Assembly: GCF_030817655.1 (NCBI RefSeq)
Contig: NZ_JAUSZM010000003.1
Location: 5,642,001-5,706,000, forward strand
DNA: 64,000 bases
Direction: 5' to 3'
Source of the DNA: Streptomyces sp. V4I2
GTDB lineage: Bacteria > Actinomycetota > Actinomycetes > Streptomycetales > Streptomycetaceae
The notes beneath the pieces are model-generated. The model saw only the letters and a program-made list of their open reading frames with translations, had not been told where the DNA came from and ran no database searches. Shown here piece after piece: positions 1 through 8,318 of this stretch. Position 1 is the first letter of the stretch; each line of letters opens with the position of its first letter. The position numbers and the translations under genes are program-made.

Positions 1-80
1 CCGGCACCCTCACCGTCGGCGACCGCCACGACGAGGTGCCGGACCATGTGGACGCGACGACGGGGCACGCGCTCTCCTAA
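1..80 (+). CDS. C-terminal end of a gene entering from the left
   Basis: An open frame runs from the window edge (first whole codon at base 3) to TAA at 78-80, giving about 25 residues ending in GHALS. The codons have the GC-rich third positions of the neighbouring genes, and a new gene with its own ribosome binding site begins just downstream, so this is most likely the tail of a real gene. Too little is visible to name the product. Confidence 0.6.
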   Translation, partial: GTLTVGDRHDEVPDHVDATTGHALS

Positions 81-106
81 GGGGCCGCGCGGAAGAGAGG
101 TTGTTG

Positions 107-652
107 ATGCCCCTATGGATGTCAACTTGCGGTTTCGTTGGGCTCTGCAGGGCATGCGGCTGTCCTGATGGGGGCGATGAGTCGGTAGATTTCGCGTGCG
201 AGGTATCGCTTCAGGCACTCTGTCCACCCCTCGACACGTCGCCCCACATCGCCCGCGACTTCGTCGCCACCGTCCTGCGCACCCTGGAACTGGACGACAC
301 CCTCGTCGACGACGCGATTCTCTGCACCTCCGAACTCGTCACCAACGCCTGCGTGCACGCGAAGGGCGACAGCACGGTGCTGTGGCTGGCGGTGGAGGAG
401 GGGCGGCTGCGGGTGGTGGTGTACGACGGGGACGAGAACCCACCGGTGATGAGGGAGTTGACCACGGAGACGTGGGAGCAGGGCGGCGGCCGGGGCCTGT
501 GCCTGGTGGACGCCGTCACCGAGGGCCGCTGGGGTCACGGCCCGGACATCCCGTACGGCGGGCACGAGCATCCGCACCCGGAGGGCAAGGCGGTGTGGTT
601 CGACCTGCCCGTAGACCCGCACCCGCCCGTACGACTCCCCGCGGCACCATGA
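107..652 (+). CDS. RsbW/SpoIIAB-like ATP-binding regulatory protein
   Basis: This is a GHKL-fold (HATPase_c_2) protein of 181 residues, the type that in Streptomyces acts as a cytoplasmic anti-sigma factor or regulatory kinase. Visible motifs are the N box (SELVTNA, about residues 76-82), a G1-like YDGDENP segment (about 106-112) and the G2 loop GGGRGLCLV (about 126-134). I chose ATG 107 because a GGAAGAGAGG ribosome binding site lies just upstream; the frame also allows TTG starts at 101 and 104. The N-terminal 35 residues are unusual in carrying a cluster of cysteines (CGFVGLCRACGC) not typical of the family. Target sigma factor or anti-sigma antagonist is unknown. The 230 bp that follow hold no gene I can recognise. 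Confidence 0.85.
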   Translation: MPLWMSTCGFVGLCRACGCPDGGDESVDFACEVSLQALCPPLDTSPHIARDFVATVLRTLELDDTLVDDAILCTSELVTNACVHAKGDSTVLWLAVEEGRLRVVVYDGDENPPVMRELTTETWEQGGGRGLCLVDAVTEGRWGHGPDIPYGGHEHPHPEGKAVWFDLPVDPHPPVRLPAAP

Positions 653-883
653 TCAGCTCAACGCAAAGGCGCGAGGGTGCGGGAACCGATCTGTCCCGCT
701 CCTCCCCCCGGGGCCTCAGGACTCCCGAGTCCTTACGATATTCACACAGCAGCACAAGACGCCTCCGGTCACGGAATGCTCAAGCTTGTCGTCGCCTGCC
801 CGGTGCATACCGTGCCGGGGGTCCTGTGCCGTTCCTGGGTATGTGCCTGAAATGCGGGTGGCCCTACCTTGCCTGTCGGCGCG

Positions 884-1135
884 TCAGACGCCGTAGCCGT
901 CGCTGTACCCGTCCCGCCTGCTGTGGTGCCGTTCCCCTTCGACGACCGGTGTGTTGGGCGGCATCACGACGCGCCTGCGCCGCGCGATGCTGCTGAAGGT
1001 GCTGACGCCGATCAGTCCCACGACCATCAGGATGATCCCGACGAGGTCGAGGTTGACCCCCTTCATGTCCCAGTCGGTCGCGAACGTGAGGATGGCTCCC
1101 GCGGCGATGAGGATGATGCATCCGCCGAGGCCCAT
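884..1135 (-). CDS. small two-helix membrane protein, DUF6458-like
   Basis: An 83-residue protein with two hydrophobic segments (about residues 3-18 and 29-45) separated by a short polar loop, followed by an arginine-rich tail (ARRRR) likely to sit in the cytoplasm. The size, the two helices and the loop pattern match small actinobacterial membrane proteins grouped as DUF6458, whose function is not known. It stands alone, about 100 bp upstream of the end of the aminopeptidase gene on the same strand. Confidence 0.75.
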   Translation of the reverse strand: MGLGGCIILIAAGAILTFATDWDMKGVNLDLVGIILMVVGLIGVSTFSSIARRRRVVMPPNTPVVEGERHHSRRDGYSDGYGV

Positions 1136-1234
1136 GAGTGTCGCCTCCCTGTCCGGTCCGGTCGATCCGGTCCGTGACTGCGAGTACCCCGGCTGTCAAC
1201 CCCCATGCCGGGAGGAACCCTTGGGAGCCGGAAC

Positions 1235-2536
1235 CTAGCCCGCCAGGAACGCCACCAGCGAGTTCGCCAGCAGATGCGGGTCGTCGACACCGCACAACTC
1301 CCGTGCGCTGTGCATCGACAGGATGGCCACGCCGATGTCGACGGTCATGATGCCGTGGCGGGCGGCGGTGATCGGGCCGATCGTCGTGCCGCACGGCATG
1401 GAGTTGTTGGAGACGAAGGTCTGGAACGGCACGTCCGCCTTCTCGCAGGCGGCGGCGAAGACGGAACGCCCCGAACCGTCCGTGGCGTAGCGGTTGTTGA
1501 CGTTGACCTTCAGGATCGGGCCGCCGTTGACGCGCGGGTGGTGCGTCGGGTCGTGCCGCTCCGCGTAGTTGGGGTGGACCGCGTGGCCCGTGTCGGAGGA
1601 CAGACAGACGGTGCCCGCGAAGGCTCTGGCCCGGTCCTCGTACGATCCTCCGCGCGCGAACACCGAACGCTCCAGCACGCTGCCGAGCAGCGGTCCGTCC
1701 GCGCCGGTGTCCGACTGCGAGCCGTTCTCCTCGTGGTCGAAGGCGGCGAGCACCGGGATGCACGGCAGGTCGCCCCCGGCGAGCGCGGCCAGCGCGGCCA
1801 CCCCGGAGTGCACGGACAGCAGGTTGTCCATGCGCGGCCCGGCGAGCAGCTCGCCGTCCCGGCCCAGGTAGGCCGGCGCCTCCACGGAGTGCGTCATCAG
1901 GTCCCAGCCGGTGACCTCGCCCGCGCCGATCCCCGTCTCCTCCTCCAGGAAGGCGATGAGATCACCGTCCCGGACGTCGTTGCCCAGCCCCCAGATGGGC
2001 TGCAGATGGCGCTGCTTGTCGAGCTTGAGGCCCTCCGACGACACCGAACGGTCCAGGTGGATGGCGAGTTGGGGCACCCGCAGCAGCGGCCGGTCGATGT
2101 TCACCAGCCGCGTCGAACCGTCCCGCAGGGTCAGCCGGCCCGCCAGGCCCAGATCGCGGTCCAGCCACGAGTTCAGCAGCGGACCGCCGTAGATCTCCAC
2201 GGCCACCTGCCGCCACCCGTGCGCCCCCGTGTCGGGCCGCGGCTTGACCCGCAGGTTCGGCGAGTCGGTGTGCGCGCCGATGATCCGGAAGGGAGTGTGC
2301 GGCTCGGCACCCTCGGGCACGTACCACGCCACGATCGCCCCGCCGCGCAGCACGTACCGGCCGCCTGTCGTCCCGTCCCACGCGTCCGTCTCCGCGACCT
2401 GTCGGAATCCGGCCTTCTCCAGGCGCTCGGCCGCGTTGGCCACCGCGTGGTACGGCGAGGGACTCGCCGCGAGGAAGGACATGAGGTCGTCGGTGTGGCC
2501 GCGATCGAAGCGGGAGGGTGCGCTCATGGGGTTCAC
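1235..2536 (-). CDS. apeB: M18 family aminopeptidase
   Basis: A 433-residue zinc aminopeptidase of the M18 (aspartyl aminopeptidase-like) family, which trims N-terminal residues from peptides in the cytoplasm. The metal-site motifs are visible: GAHTDSPNLRVKP with the first His, MDNLLSV with the bridging Asp, FDHEENGSQS with the acidic pair, SSDTGHAVHPNY, and the C-terminal CGTTIGP segment. Length is normal for the family and no signal peptide is present. ATG 2536 is used. The gene follows the acyl-CoA dehydrogenase on the same strand but is separated from it by a strong hairpin, so it probably has its own promoter. Substrate preference cannot be read from the sequence. Confidence 0.93.
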   Translation of the reverse strand: MNPMSAPSRFDRGHTDDLMSFLAASPSPYHAVANAAERLEKAGFRQVAETDAWDGTTGGRYVLRGGAIVAWYVPEGAEPHTPFRIIGAHTDSPNLRVKPRPDTGAHGWRQVAVEIYGGPLLNSWLDRDLGLAGRLTLRDGSTRLVNIDRPLLRVPQLAIHLDRSVSSEGLKLDKQRHLQPIWGLGNDVRDGDLIAFLEEETGIGAGEVTGWDLMTHSVEAPAYLGRDGELLAGPRMDNLLSVHSGVAALAALAGGDLPCIPVLAAFDHEENGSQSDTGADGPLLGSVLERSVFARGGSYEDRARAFAGTVCLSSDTGHAVHPNYAERHDPTHHPRVNGGPILKVNVNNRYATDGSGRSVFAAACEKADVPFQTFVSNNSMPCGTTIGPITAARHGIMTVDIGVAILSMHSARELCGVDDPHLLANSLVAFLAG

Positions 2537-2548
2537 CTTAACGACGTA

Positions 2549-2585
2549 CGAGGGCCCGCTCCCGGCGATGCGGGGCGGGCCCTCG
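2549..2585 (-). terminator. rho-independent-type terminator after the acyl-CoA dehydrogenase
   Basis: An 11-bp perfect inverted repeat, CGAGGGCCCGC at 2549-2559 and its complement at 2575-2585, with a 15-nt loop. It lies 41 bp past the stop of the acyl-CoA dehydrogenase gene. It lacks a clear T tract, as is common in Streptomyces. Confidence 0.7.
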
Positions 2586-2626
2586 TGTGGACGGTGTGGA
2601 GCTGTGTACGGCTGGTCTGATGTGTC

Positions 2627-4453
2627 CTAGAACGCGGCCTCGTCCAGCTCCATCAGGTCCAGCTCGACACCCTCGGCGACCTTGCGGGCCAGGGTGACGC
2701 CCGGCAGGACGTTGGCCGCGAAGAACTTCGCCGCCGCGATCTTGCCGGTGTAGAACGCCTTGTCCTTGGCGGAGGCCGTCTCCAGCTTCTCGGCGGCGAT
2801 CGCGGCGCCCTTGAGGAGCAGATAGCCGACGACCACGTCACCGGAGGCCATCAGCAGGCGGGTGGTGTTCAGACCCACCTTGTAGATGTTCTTGACGTCC
2901 TGCTCGGTCGCCGCGAGGTCGGTCAGCATCAGGCCGACGATCGCCTCCAGCTCGACGGCCGCCTTGGCCAGGTGCTCGCGGGCGCCCGCCAGCTCCTCGC
3001 CGCCCGTGCCCAGCGCGAGGAACTTCTTGATGTCCTCGGCGAGCGAGTTCAGCGCCGCGCCCTGGTTGCGGACGATCTTCCGGAAGAAGAAGTCCTGGCC
3101 CTGGATCGCGGTCGTGCCCTCGTACAGGGTGTCGATCTTGGCGTCCCGGATGTACTGCTCGATCGGGTACTCCTGCAGGAAGCCGGAGCCGCCGAAGGTC
3201 TGCAGGGACTGGGCGAGCTGCTCGTAGCCCTTCTCGGAGCCGTAGCCCTTGACGATCGGGAGGAGCAGGTCGTTGAGCGCGTGCTCGGTCGAGGCGTCCT
3301 CGCCCTCCGCCTCCTTGACCTGGATCGCGTCCTGGATCGAGGCGGTGTAGAGGACGAGGGCGCGCATGCCCTCCGCGTACGCCTTCTGCGTGATCAGCGA
3401 GCGGCGTACGTCCGGGTGGTGCGTGATGGTGACCTTGGGCGCGGTCTTGTCCATGAAGTTCGCGAGGTCGGGACCCTGGACGCGCTCCTTGGCGTACTCC
3501 AGCGCGTTCAGGTAGCCCGTCGACAGCGTGGAGATGGCCTTCGTGCCGACCATCATCCGCGCGAACTCGATGATCCGGAACATCTGGCGGATGCCGTCGT
3601 GCTTGTCGCCGATCAGCCAGCCCTTGGCGGGGTGCTGGTCGCCGAAGGTCATCTCGCAGGTGTTGGAGGCCTTGAGGCCCATCTTGTGCTCGACGTTCGT
3701 CGCGTACGCGCCGTTGCGCTCGCCCAGCTCGCCGGTCTCGACGTCGAAGAGGTACTTCGGGACGAGGAAGAGGGACAGGCCCTTGGTGCCGGGGCCGTGG
3801 CCCTCGGGGCGGGCGAGGACGTAGTGGAGGATGTTCTCCTCCATGTCGTGCTCACCGGACGTGATGAAGCGCTTGACGCCCTCGATGTGCCAGGAGCCGT
3901 CCTCCTGCGGGATCGCCTTGGTGCGGCCCGCGCCCACGTCGGAGCCCGCGTCGGGCTCGGTGAGCACCATGGTCGAACCCCAGGTCCGCTCCACGGCGAG
4001 CTGCGCGATCTTCTTCTGTACGTCGTTGCCCTCGTCGAAGAGGATCCCGGCGAACGCCGGGCCGGAGGAGTACATCCACACGGCCGGGTTCGAGCCGAGG
4101 ATCAGCTCCGCGTACGACCAGATCAGGGACGGGGGAGCGGTCGTACCGCCGATCTCCTCGGGCAGGCCGAGGCGCCAGTACTCCGAGTCCATGAAGGCCT
4201 TGTAGCTCTTCTTGAACGTCGCCGGTACCGGCGCGGTGTTCGTTTCCGGGTCGAAGACCGGCGGGTTGCGGTCGGCGTCCGTGAAGGACTCCGCCAGCTC
4301 GTTCTCCGAGAGGCGGGTCAACTCCTCGAGGATGCTCTTCGCGGTCTCGGTGTCCATCTCCTCGAACGGTCCGGTCCCGTACAGCTTGTCGCGCCCGAGG
4401 ACCTCGAAGAGGTTGAACTCGATGTCGCGGAGATTCGACTTGTAGTGCCCCAT
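2627..4453 (-). CDS. acyl-CoA dehydrogenase (FadE5-like, long form)
   Basis: A 608-residue FAD-dependent acyl-CoA dehydrogenase, catalysing the first oxidation of beta-oxidation on an acyl-CoA. It has the long architecture: a short N-terminal alpha segment (about 1-75), the dehydrogenase N, middle and C domains (TEPDAGSDVGAGRTK is the flavin/acyl-binding loop, about 160-175; YEGTTAIQGQDFF about 435-447), and an extra C-terminal domain of about 125 residues found in FadE5-type enzymes. ATG 4453 starts the canonical MGHYKSNLRDIEFNLFEVL N-terminus. A TetR-type operator lies about 80 bp upstream, suggesting control by a fatty-acid-responsive repressor. Chain-length specificity is not predictable by eye. 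Confidence 0.94.
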   Translation of the reverse strand: MGHYKSNLRDIEFNLFEVLGRDKLYGTGPFEEMDTETAKSILEELTRLSENELAESFTDADRNPPVFDPETNTAPVPATFKKSYKAFMDSEYWRLGLPEEIGGTTAPPSLIWSYAELILGSNPAVWMYSSGPAFAGILFDEGNDVQKKIAQLAVERTWGSTMVLTEPDAGSDVGAGRTKAIPQEDGSWHIEGVKRFITSGEHDMEENILHYVLARPEGHGPGTKGLSLFLVPKYLFDVETGELGERNGAYATNVEHKMGLKASNTCEMTFGDQHPAKGWLIGDKHDGIRQMFRIIEFARMMVGTKAISTLSTGYLNALEYAKERVQGPDLANFMDKTAPKVTITHHPDVRRSLITQKAYAEGMRALVLYTASIQDAIQVKEAEGEDASTEHALNDLLLPIVKGYGSEKGYEQLAQSLQTFGGSGFLQEYPIEQYIRDAKIDTLYEGTTAIQGQDFFFRKIVRNQGAALNSLAEDIKKFLALGTGGEELAGAREHLAKAAVELEAIVGLMLTDLAATEQDVKNIYKVGLNTTRLLMASGDVVVGYLLLKGAAIAAEKLETASAKDKAFYTGKIAAAKFFAANVLPGVTLARKVAEGVELDLMELDEAAF

Positions 4454-4531
4454 GGCGACGGCTCCGTAGAGGATCGGCGAGGGACTGTCCTCGCACCTAG
4501 TTCACATACCAACAAGTAGCTACCGATGATG

Positions 4532-4545
4532 CTACCCGTCGGTAA
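4532..4545 (-). promoter_or_regulatory. TetR-type operator upstream of the acyl-CoA dehydrogenase
   Basis: On the minus strand the sequence is TTACCGACGGGTAG, a near-perfect dyad (TTACC-4-GGTAg). A second half-site (CTACCGAT on the plus strand, from 4520) lies next to it. It sits in the promoter region of the acyl-CoA dehydrogenase. The form TTACC-N4-GGTAA is typical of TetR-family repressors of fatty-acid catabolism in actinobacteria; which repressor binds is not known. Confidence 0.6.
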
Positions 4546-4579
4546 TAAGAAGCAACCCCGATCCGGTATCTGTGACAGG

Positions 4580-5422
4580 TCACACCGGCACCGTCAGCGT
4601 CGCGGTGTAGCCCTGGCCGACGCTGCCCGTGACCGCCGCCAGCTGCTGGTCGTGGCTGTCGCTGAAGACGCTGTCCGACTCCAGGGAGAGCTCGCTGAGA
4701 TTCGTCACGCTCTGGCTGTAGCCGTCGGTGGTGTACACCGTGTCGCTCACGTCCTTCGGCAGCGCGAGCTGCGAGGTGTTCGTGATCGCCCTGGCCGCAG
4801 TGGCGTCGGCCAGGCTGCCGTAGACCTCGAAGTGGACGTGCGGCCAGCGGCCCGGGTAGCAGCCGGGGAAGATGCTCTTGAACGTGACCTGGCCCTGGTC
4901 GTCCGCCTCCTGGACGCCGCGCAGATAGTTCTCGTCCGTCACGCCGTCGTTGTACAGGGAGTACCTGCCCTCCCGGTCGCATTGCCAGATATAGACGGCG
5001 GCGCCCTTCTTGGGGGTGCCGCAGCCGGAGGCGGCGTCCACCACCGTGAGCGTGATCGTCAGGGGTACGCCCTCGGCGGTGCCGCCCGCGGAGTCGCCGA
5101 AGCTCCGCGTGATGTCGCTGCGGACGACACCGCTCTCCCGCAGGACGTTCACGCCGTTGGAGCCGTCGCCGGGGAAGGGGCCTTCGGTCTCCTCGGGGAT
5201 CGTCTCGCACTGAACGGGCGACGAGGAGGACGACGACTCGGTCGACGGGGCGGTCGACGAGGACGAGGACGCCGAGGTGTCCTCCTCCGACGTGCAGCCC
5301 ACCAGCGGAATCAGGCTCGCCCCCGCCATCAGCCGGATCATCCGGCGGCGGGCGAGGACAGGAAGGTCGTAGGAGAGTCCCCTGTCGTGTTCGTGGACCT
5401 CGTCGCCGTGGTGTCCGTGCAT
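4580..5422 (-). CDS. secreted intradiol ring-cleavage dioxygenase-like lipoprotein
   Basis: A 280-residue protein of the intradiol (catechol/protocatechuate-type) dioxygenase fold with an export signal. ARRRMIRLMAGASLIPLVGC resembles a twin-arginine/lipoprotein signal with a lipobox cysteine near residue 43, followed by a Ser/Thr-rich linker. The catalytic domain shows the family's start (EETEGPFPGDGSNGVN), a QCDREGRYSLY segment and the iron-binding FPGCYPGRWPHVHFEV motif with Tyr and His ligands. Extracytoplasmic intradiol-like enzymes are common in streptomycetes and their substrates are mostly unknown. A decayed relative lies at 12495-12915. Confidence 0.88.
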   Translation of the reverse strand: MHGHHGDEVHEHDRGLSYDLPVLARRRMIRLMAGASLIPLVGCTSEEDTSASSSSSTAPSTESSSSSSPVQCETIPEETEGPFPGDGSNGVNVLRESGVVRSDITRSFGDSAGGTAEGVPLTITLTVVDAASGCGTPKKGAAVYIWQCDREGRYSLYNDGVTDENYLRGVQEADDQGQVTFKSIFPGCYPGRWPHVHFEVYGSLADATAARAITNTSQLALPKDVSDTVYTTDGYSQSVTNLSELSLESDSVFSDSHDQQLAAVTGSVGQGYTATLTVPV

Positions 5423-5620
5423 GGCTGTCCCCTTGCCCGTGCGGTGCCGTCTCGTGGGCGCTTTTATCTGACATGACAGACGCTATGAGCGGTGGGCGCG
5501 AGAACACCAGGCCGCGGGCTGTCAAGTCACTGTCGATTCCCTGTCGGTTTGCCGGCCCACCCCGTACCGACCCACCCCGTACCGGCCCGCCCCTCGGTCG
5601 ATCTCGGTACTCTTGCGCCC

Positions 5621-6094
5621 ATGTACGGCTACGACCAGAACGTCGGTGCACAGCAGGGGTACGCCCCGCCGCAGCAGCCCATGTCCGGCGGCGTCGGCGG
5701 CTACGGCCAGCAGCCGCCGCTCTACCCCGAGCCGTCCCCGCCCTCGCTCGCGGACGCGGTGCGGGCCTTCACCACCGGGCAGCTGTCCGCCGAGGACTTC
5801 CAGCAGGTCTTCGCGACCTCCAAGGTCTACTGCCCACGCGGTGACAACCCCGGCTTCCTCGCCCTGCACAACACCCAACAGCCGGTGATCCCCATGTTCA
5901 CCTCACTCAAGGAGCTGCGCCGGTACGCGGGCAAGGAGTCCAAGTACTTCGTCATCACCGGCGCCGAGGTCATCGACCTGCTCCCGACCGGCTACGGCTT
6001 CGTCCTCGACATGGAGGGCGAGCACCGCATGGTCTTCGACGCGAAGGCCGTGGAGCAGATGGTCGAGTTCGCGATGCGGCGGATGTACGGCTGA
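5621..6094 (+). CDS. SseB-like N-terminal domain protein
   Basis: A 157-residue protein: a Gln/Pro/Gly-rich N-terminal stretch (about 1-35) followed by a domain resembling the SseB N-terminal fold, with the family-like pattern LADAVRAFTTGQLSAEDFQQVFATSKVY and a later PMFTSLKELRRYAGKES. ATG 5621 begins MYGYDQN. The frame stays open further upstream, but that part has no plausible ribosome binding site and looks non-coding. Function is unknown; streptomycetes often carry such proteins singly. A terminator follows directly. Confidence 0.8.
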   Translation: MYGYDQNVGAQQGYAPPQQPMSGGVGGYGQQPPLYPEPSPPSLADAVRAFTTGQLSAEDFQQVFATSKVYCPRGDNPGFLALHNTQQPVIPMFTSLKELRRYAGKESKYFVITGAEVIDLLPTGYGFVLDMEGEHRMVFDAKAVEQMVEFAMRRMYG

Positions 6095-6126
6095 GTGCGC
6101 GGAGTGTACGGCTGACGCCTACCGAC

Positions 6127-6160
6127 GAGAGCCCGGAGGGAATGCCCTCCGGGCTTTCTC
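6127..6160 (+). terminator. terminator after the SseB-like gene
   Basis: A 10-bp perfect stem, GCCCGGAGGG at 6131-6140 with its complement at 6145-6154, a 4-nt loop (AATG) and a short T-rich tail (TTTCTC). The flanking GAGA/TCTC bases extend the stem. Confidence 0.85.
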
Positions 6161-6221
6161 TGTTCTGGGTGGCAGAAAGTTCAATGCTCAACTAAACTGG
6201 ACGCACCAAGGAGGTACCGAC

Positions 6222-7193
6222 ATGCCTGCAGTGACCGTCGAGAACCCGCTGACGCTGCCCCGCGTCGCCGCGTCCGCCGACGCCGTGGCCCGTCCCGTGC
6301 TCGCCGTCACGACCGCGCCGAGCGGTTTCGAGGGTGAGGGCTTCCCGGTGCGCCGAGCGTTCGCCGGGATCAACTACCGCCATCTGGACCCGTTCATCAT
6401 GATGGACCAGATGGGTGAGGTGGAGTACGCGCCCGGGGAGCCAAAAGGGACTCCCTGGCACCCGCACCGCGGCTTCGAGACCGTCACCTACATCGTCGAC
6501 GGCATCTTCGACCACCAGGACTCCAACGGCGGTGGCGGCACCATCACCAACGGCGACACCCAGTGGATGACGGCCGGCTCGGGCCTGCTCCACATCGAGG
6601 CGCCGCCGGAGGCTCTCGTCATGTCCGGTGGACTCTTCCACGGCCTCCAGCTGTGGGTGAACCTCCCGGCCAAGGACAAGATGATGGCGCCGAGGTACCA
6701 GGACATCCGCGGCGGCAACGTCCAGCTGCTCACGTCCCACGACGGTGGCGCCCTGATGCGGGTCATCGCCGGCGACCTGGACGGCCACGCCGGTCCAGGC
6801 ATCACCCACACGCCGATCACGATGATCCACGCGACGCTGGCGCCGGGTGCGGAGCTCACCCTGCCCTGGCGGGAGGACTTCAACGGTCTGGCGTACGTCA
6901 TGGCGGGGCGGGGCGCGGTGGGCGCGGAGCGGCGTCCGATCCACCTCGGCCAGACGGCCGTGTTCGGGGCGGGTTCCTCCCTGACGGTCCGCGCGGACGA
7001 GCAGCAGGACTCCAACGCGCCGGACCTGGAGGTCGTCCTCCTGGGCGGACAGCCGATCCGCGAGCCGATGGCGCACTACGGGCCGTTCGTGATGAACACC
7101 CGTGAGGAACTCCAGCAGGCGTTCGACGACTTCCAGAAGGGACGGCTGGGGACGATCCCCGCCGTGCACGGGATGTCCGAGGGTGGCCTGTAA
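6222..7193 (+). CDS. pirin family protein (cupin)
   Basis: A 323-residue bicupin of the pirin family, iron-binding proteins with quercetinase activity or regulatory roles in some organisms. The N-terminal cupin has the metal ligands in TPWHPHRGFETVTY (two His, about residues 77-79) and GSGLLHIEAP (His and Glu). The C-terminal cupin is intact and length is normal. ATG 6222 has an excellent Shine-Dalgarno, AAGGAGGT at 6208-6215. The leader carries GTTCAATGCTCAAC (6180-6193), an imperfect dyad that could be a MarR-type operator. No regulator gene is adjacent. The in vivo substrate is unknown. Confidence 0.93.
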   Translation: MPAVTVENPLTLPRVAASADAVARPVLAVTTAPSGFEGEGFPVRRAFAGINYRHLDPFIMMDQMGEVEYAPGEPKGTPWHPHRGFETVTYIVDGIFDHQDSNGGGGTITNGDTQWMTAGSGLLHIEAPPEALVMSGGLFHGLQLWVNLPAKDKMMAPRYQDIRGGNVQLLTSHDGGALMRVIAGDLDGHAGPGITHTPITMIHATLAPGAELTLPWREDFNGLAYVMAGRGAVGAERRPIHLGQTAVFGAGSSLTVRADEQQDSNAPDLEVVLLGGQPIREPMAHYGPFVMNTREELQQAFDDFQKGRLGTIPAVHGMSEGGL

Positions 7194-7220
7194 GGCTCCC
7201 GTAGTTGAGTAGGCTACGAG

Positions 7221-7261
7221 CAGGCCCGAAGCCGCAACCTTGTTTTGCGGCTTCGGGCCTG
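7221..7261. terminator. strong bidirectional terminator
   Basis: A 17-bp perfect stem (7221-7237 with 7245-7261) and a 7-nt loop, between the convergent pirin and BRO-N genes. It is followed by TCTTGTCTT on the plus strand and can serve both genes. Confidence 0.92.
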
Positions 7262-7279
7262 TCTTGTCTTGCGTGGGTG

Positions 7280-8206
7280 CTACGGCAACACGTAGACCGG
7301 CGCACCGTCCGGAGCGCAGCCGACCTGCCGTACGCAACCCCGCCTGATGAGCATCCTCAAGCAGTCATGGACGCGTTCGTACGGCAGTCCCGTGCGGTTG
7401 GCGATCTCCTCGACCCGGTAGCGGGCGCCGCCCTGCACCAGTGCGGGAGCGAGGCAGGCGGCCACCATGTGGACGTCGTCGGTGACGATCAGGTTCCTCG
7501 CCTTCCAGGTGGCGAGGAGTTGCTGGTGCGTCAACTCGGATTCTGCGGCGGGCCGGGAGTCGGCGCGGGGTCGCCTGAGGGCCTCGGTCAGGTCGCGCAG
7601 TGCGTCGACCATCCTGTCCTGGCCCTCGCCGATCCGCCGCAGCAGTTCGTTGCGCTCCCCCGCAGAGGCAGCCAGCATCTCGTCCGCCTGAAGGTTCCGC
7701 TCTTCGAGCCGCATGATGGCGTCGGCGACCTGTTGGGGCATGACGTAGGCGGAGCCGCCGGGGTGGGCCAGTGGTGCGGGAGAAGGCTCCAGTGAGTAGG
7801 AGCCGTCGCGCTGGATGGTGGCGATGACTTCGGAGACCCATGCCTTGAAGGGCTGGGACTCCGGCTTGGTGCAGCCGTTCACCAAACGGATCAGACCTTG
7901 GAGGTCCACGAGGTTCATGTCTCGTCGCCACTCTCGACCTGCGGGAATGCTGAGAGAGTGACTTCCAGTCACTGTCTCGAGAATGTCTCGGTGCTCTTCG
8001 GGGACATGGTCCAGCAGCGCCTTGCGAGGGGTGGTGTACCCCAACTGGTTGCAGACGTCCACCACAGGAAACCAGTGCGTCCCGTCCGGCATGGTCAGCC
8101 TCCGCACCCGCGCCCCCGTGGCCGCGAACACGAAGTCGTTGATGTCGATCGCGTCCTGACGTTGTCCCGCCGACTGGTCCGGCGGGGTGTTCTTCTGCTC
8201 GTACAT
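7280..8206 (-). CDS. BRO-N domain protein with C-terminal winged-helix-like region
   Basis: A 308-residue putative DNA-binding protein. Residues about 25-135 match the BRO N-terminal domain (FVFAATGARVRRLTMPDGTHWF, VVDVCNQLGYTTPRKAL, VNLVDLQGLIRLVN-like segments), a domain of phage and baculovirus antirepressors. A helical, probably coiled-coil region follows (about 160-225). The last 75 residues (LTHQQLLATWKARNLI, YRVEEIANRTGLPYERVHDCLRMLIRRGCVR) look like a winged-helix domain. ATG 8206 is preceded by GGAGGTGAT, near-perfect complementarity to 16S rRNA. No phage genes are nearby, so this is either a domesticated phage regulator or a streptomycete family of its own. Confidence 0.85.
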   Translation of the reverse strand: MYEQKNTPPDQSAGQRQDAIDINDFVFAATGARVRRLTMPDGTHWFPVVDVCNQLGYTTPRKALLDHVPEEHRDILETVTGSHSLSIPAGREWRRDMNLVDLQGLIRLVNGCTKPESQPFKAWVSEVIATIQRDGSYSLEPSPAPLAHPGGSAYVMPQQVADAIMRLEERNLQADEMLAASAGERNELLRRIGEGQDRMVDALRDLTEALRRPRADSRPAAESELTHQQLLATWKARNLIVTDDVHMVAACLAPALVQGGARYRVEEIANRTGLPYERVHDCLRMLIRRGCVRQVGCAPDGAPVYVLP

Positions 8207-8318
8207 CGAGCATCACCTCCGCCTCGGAAAATAGGCAGACGTGGGAACAACGCGCGTCAATAGCAAGGATGTTCATCCGAACGTGGACAGACGCATCGAT
8301 TCTGCACGCGTACCTTCT

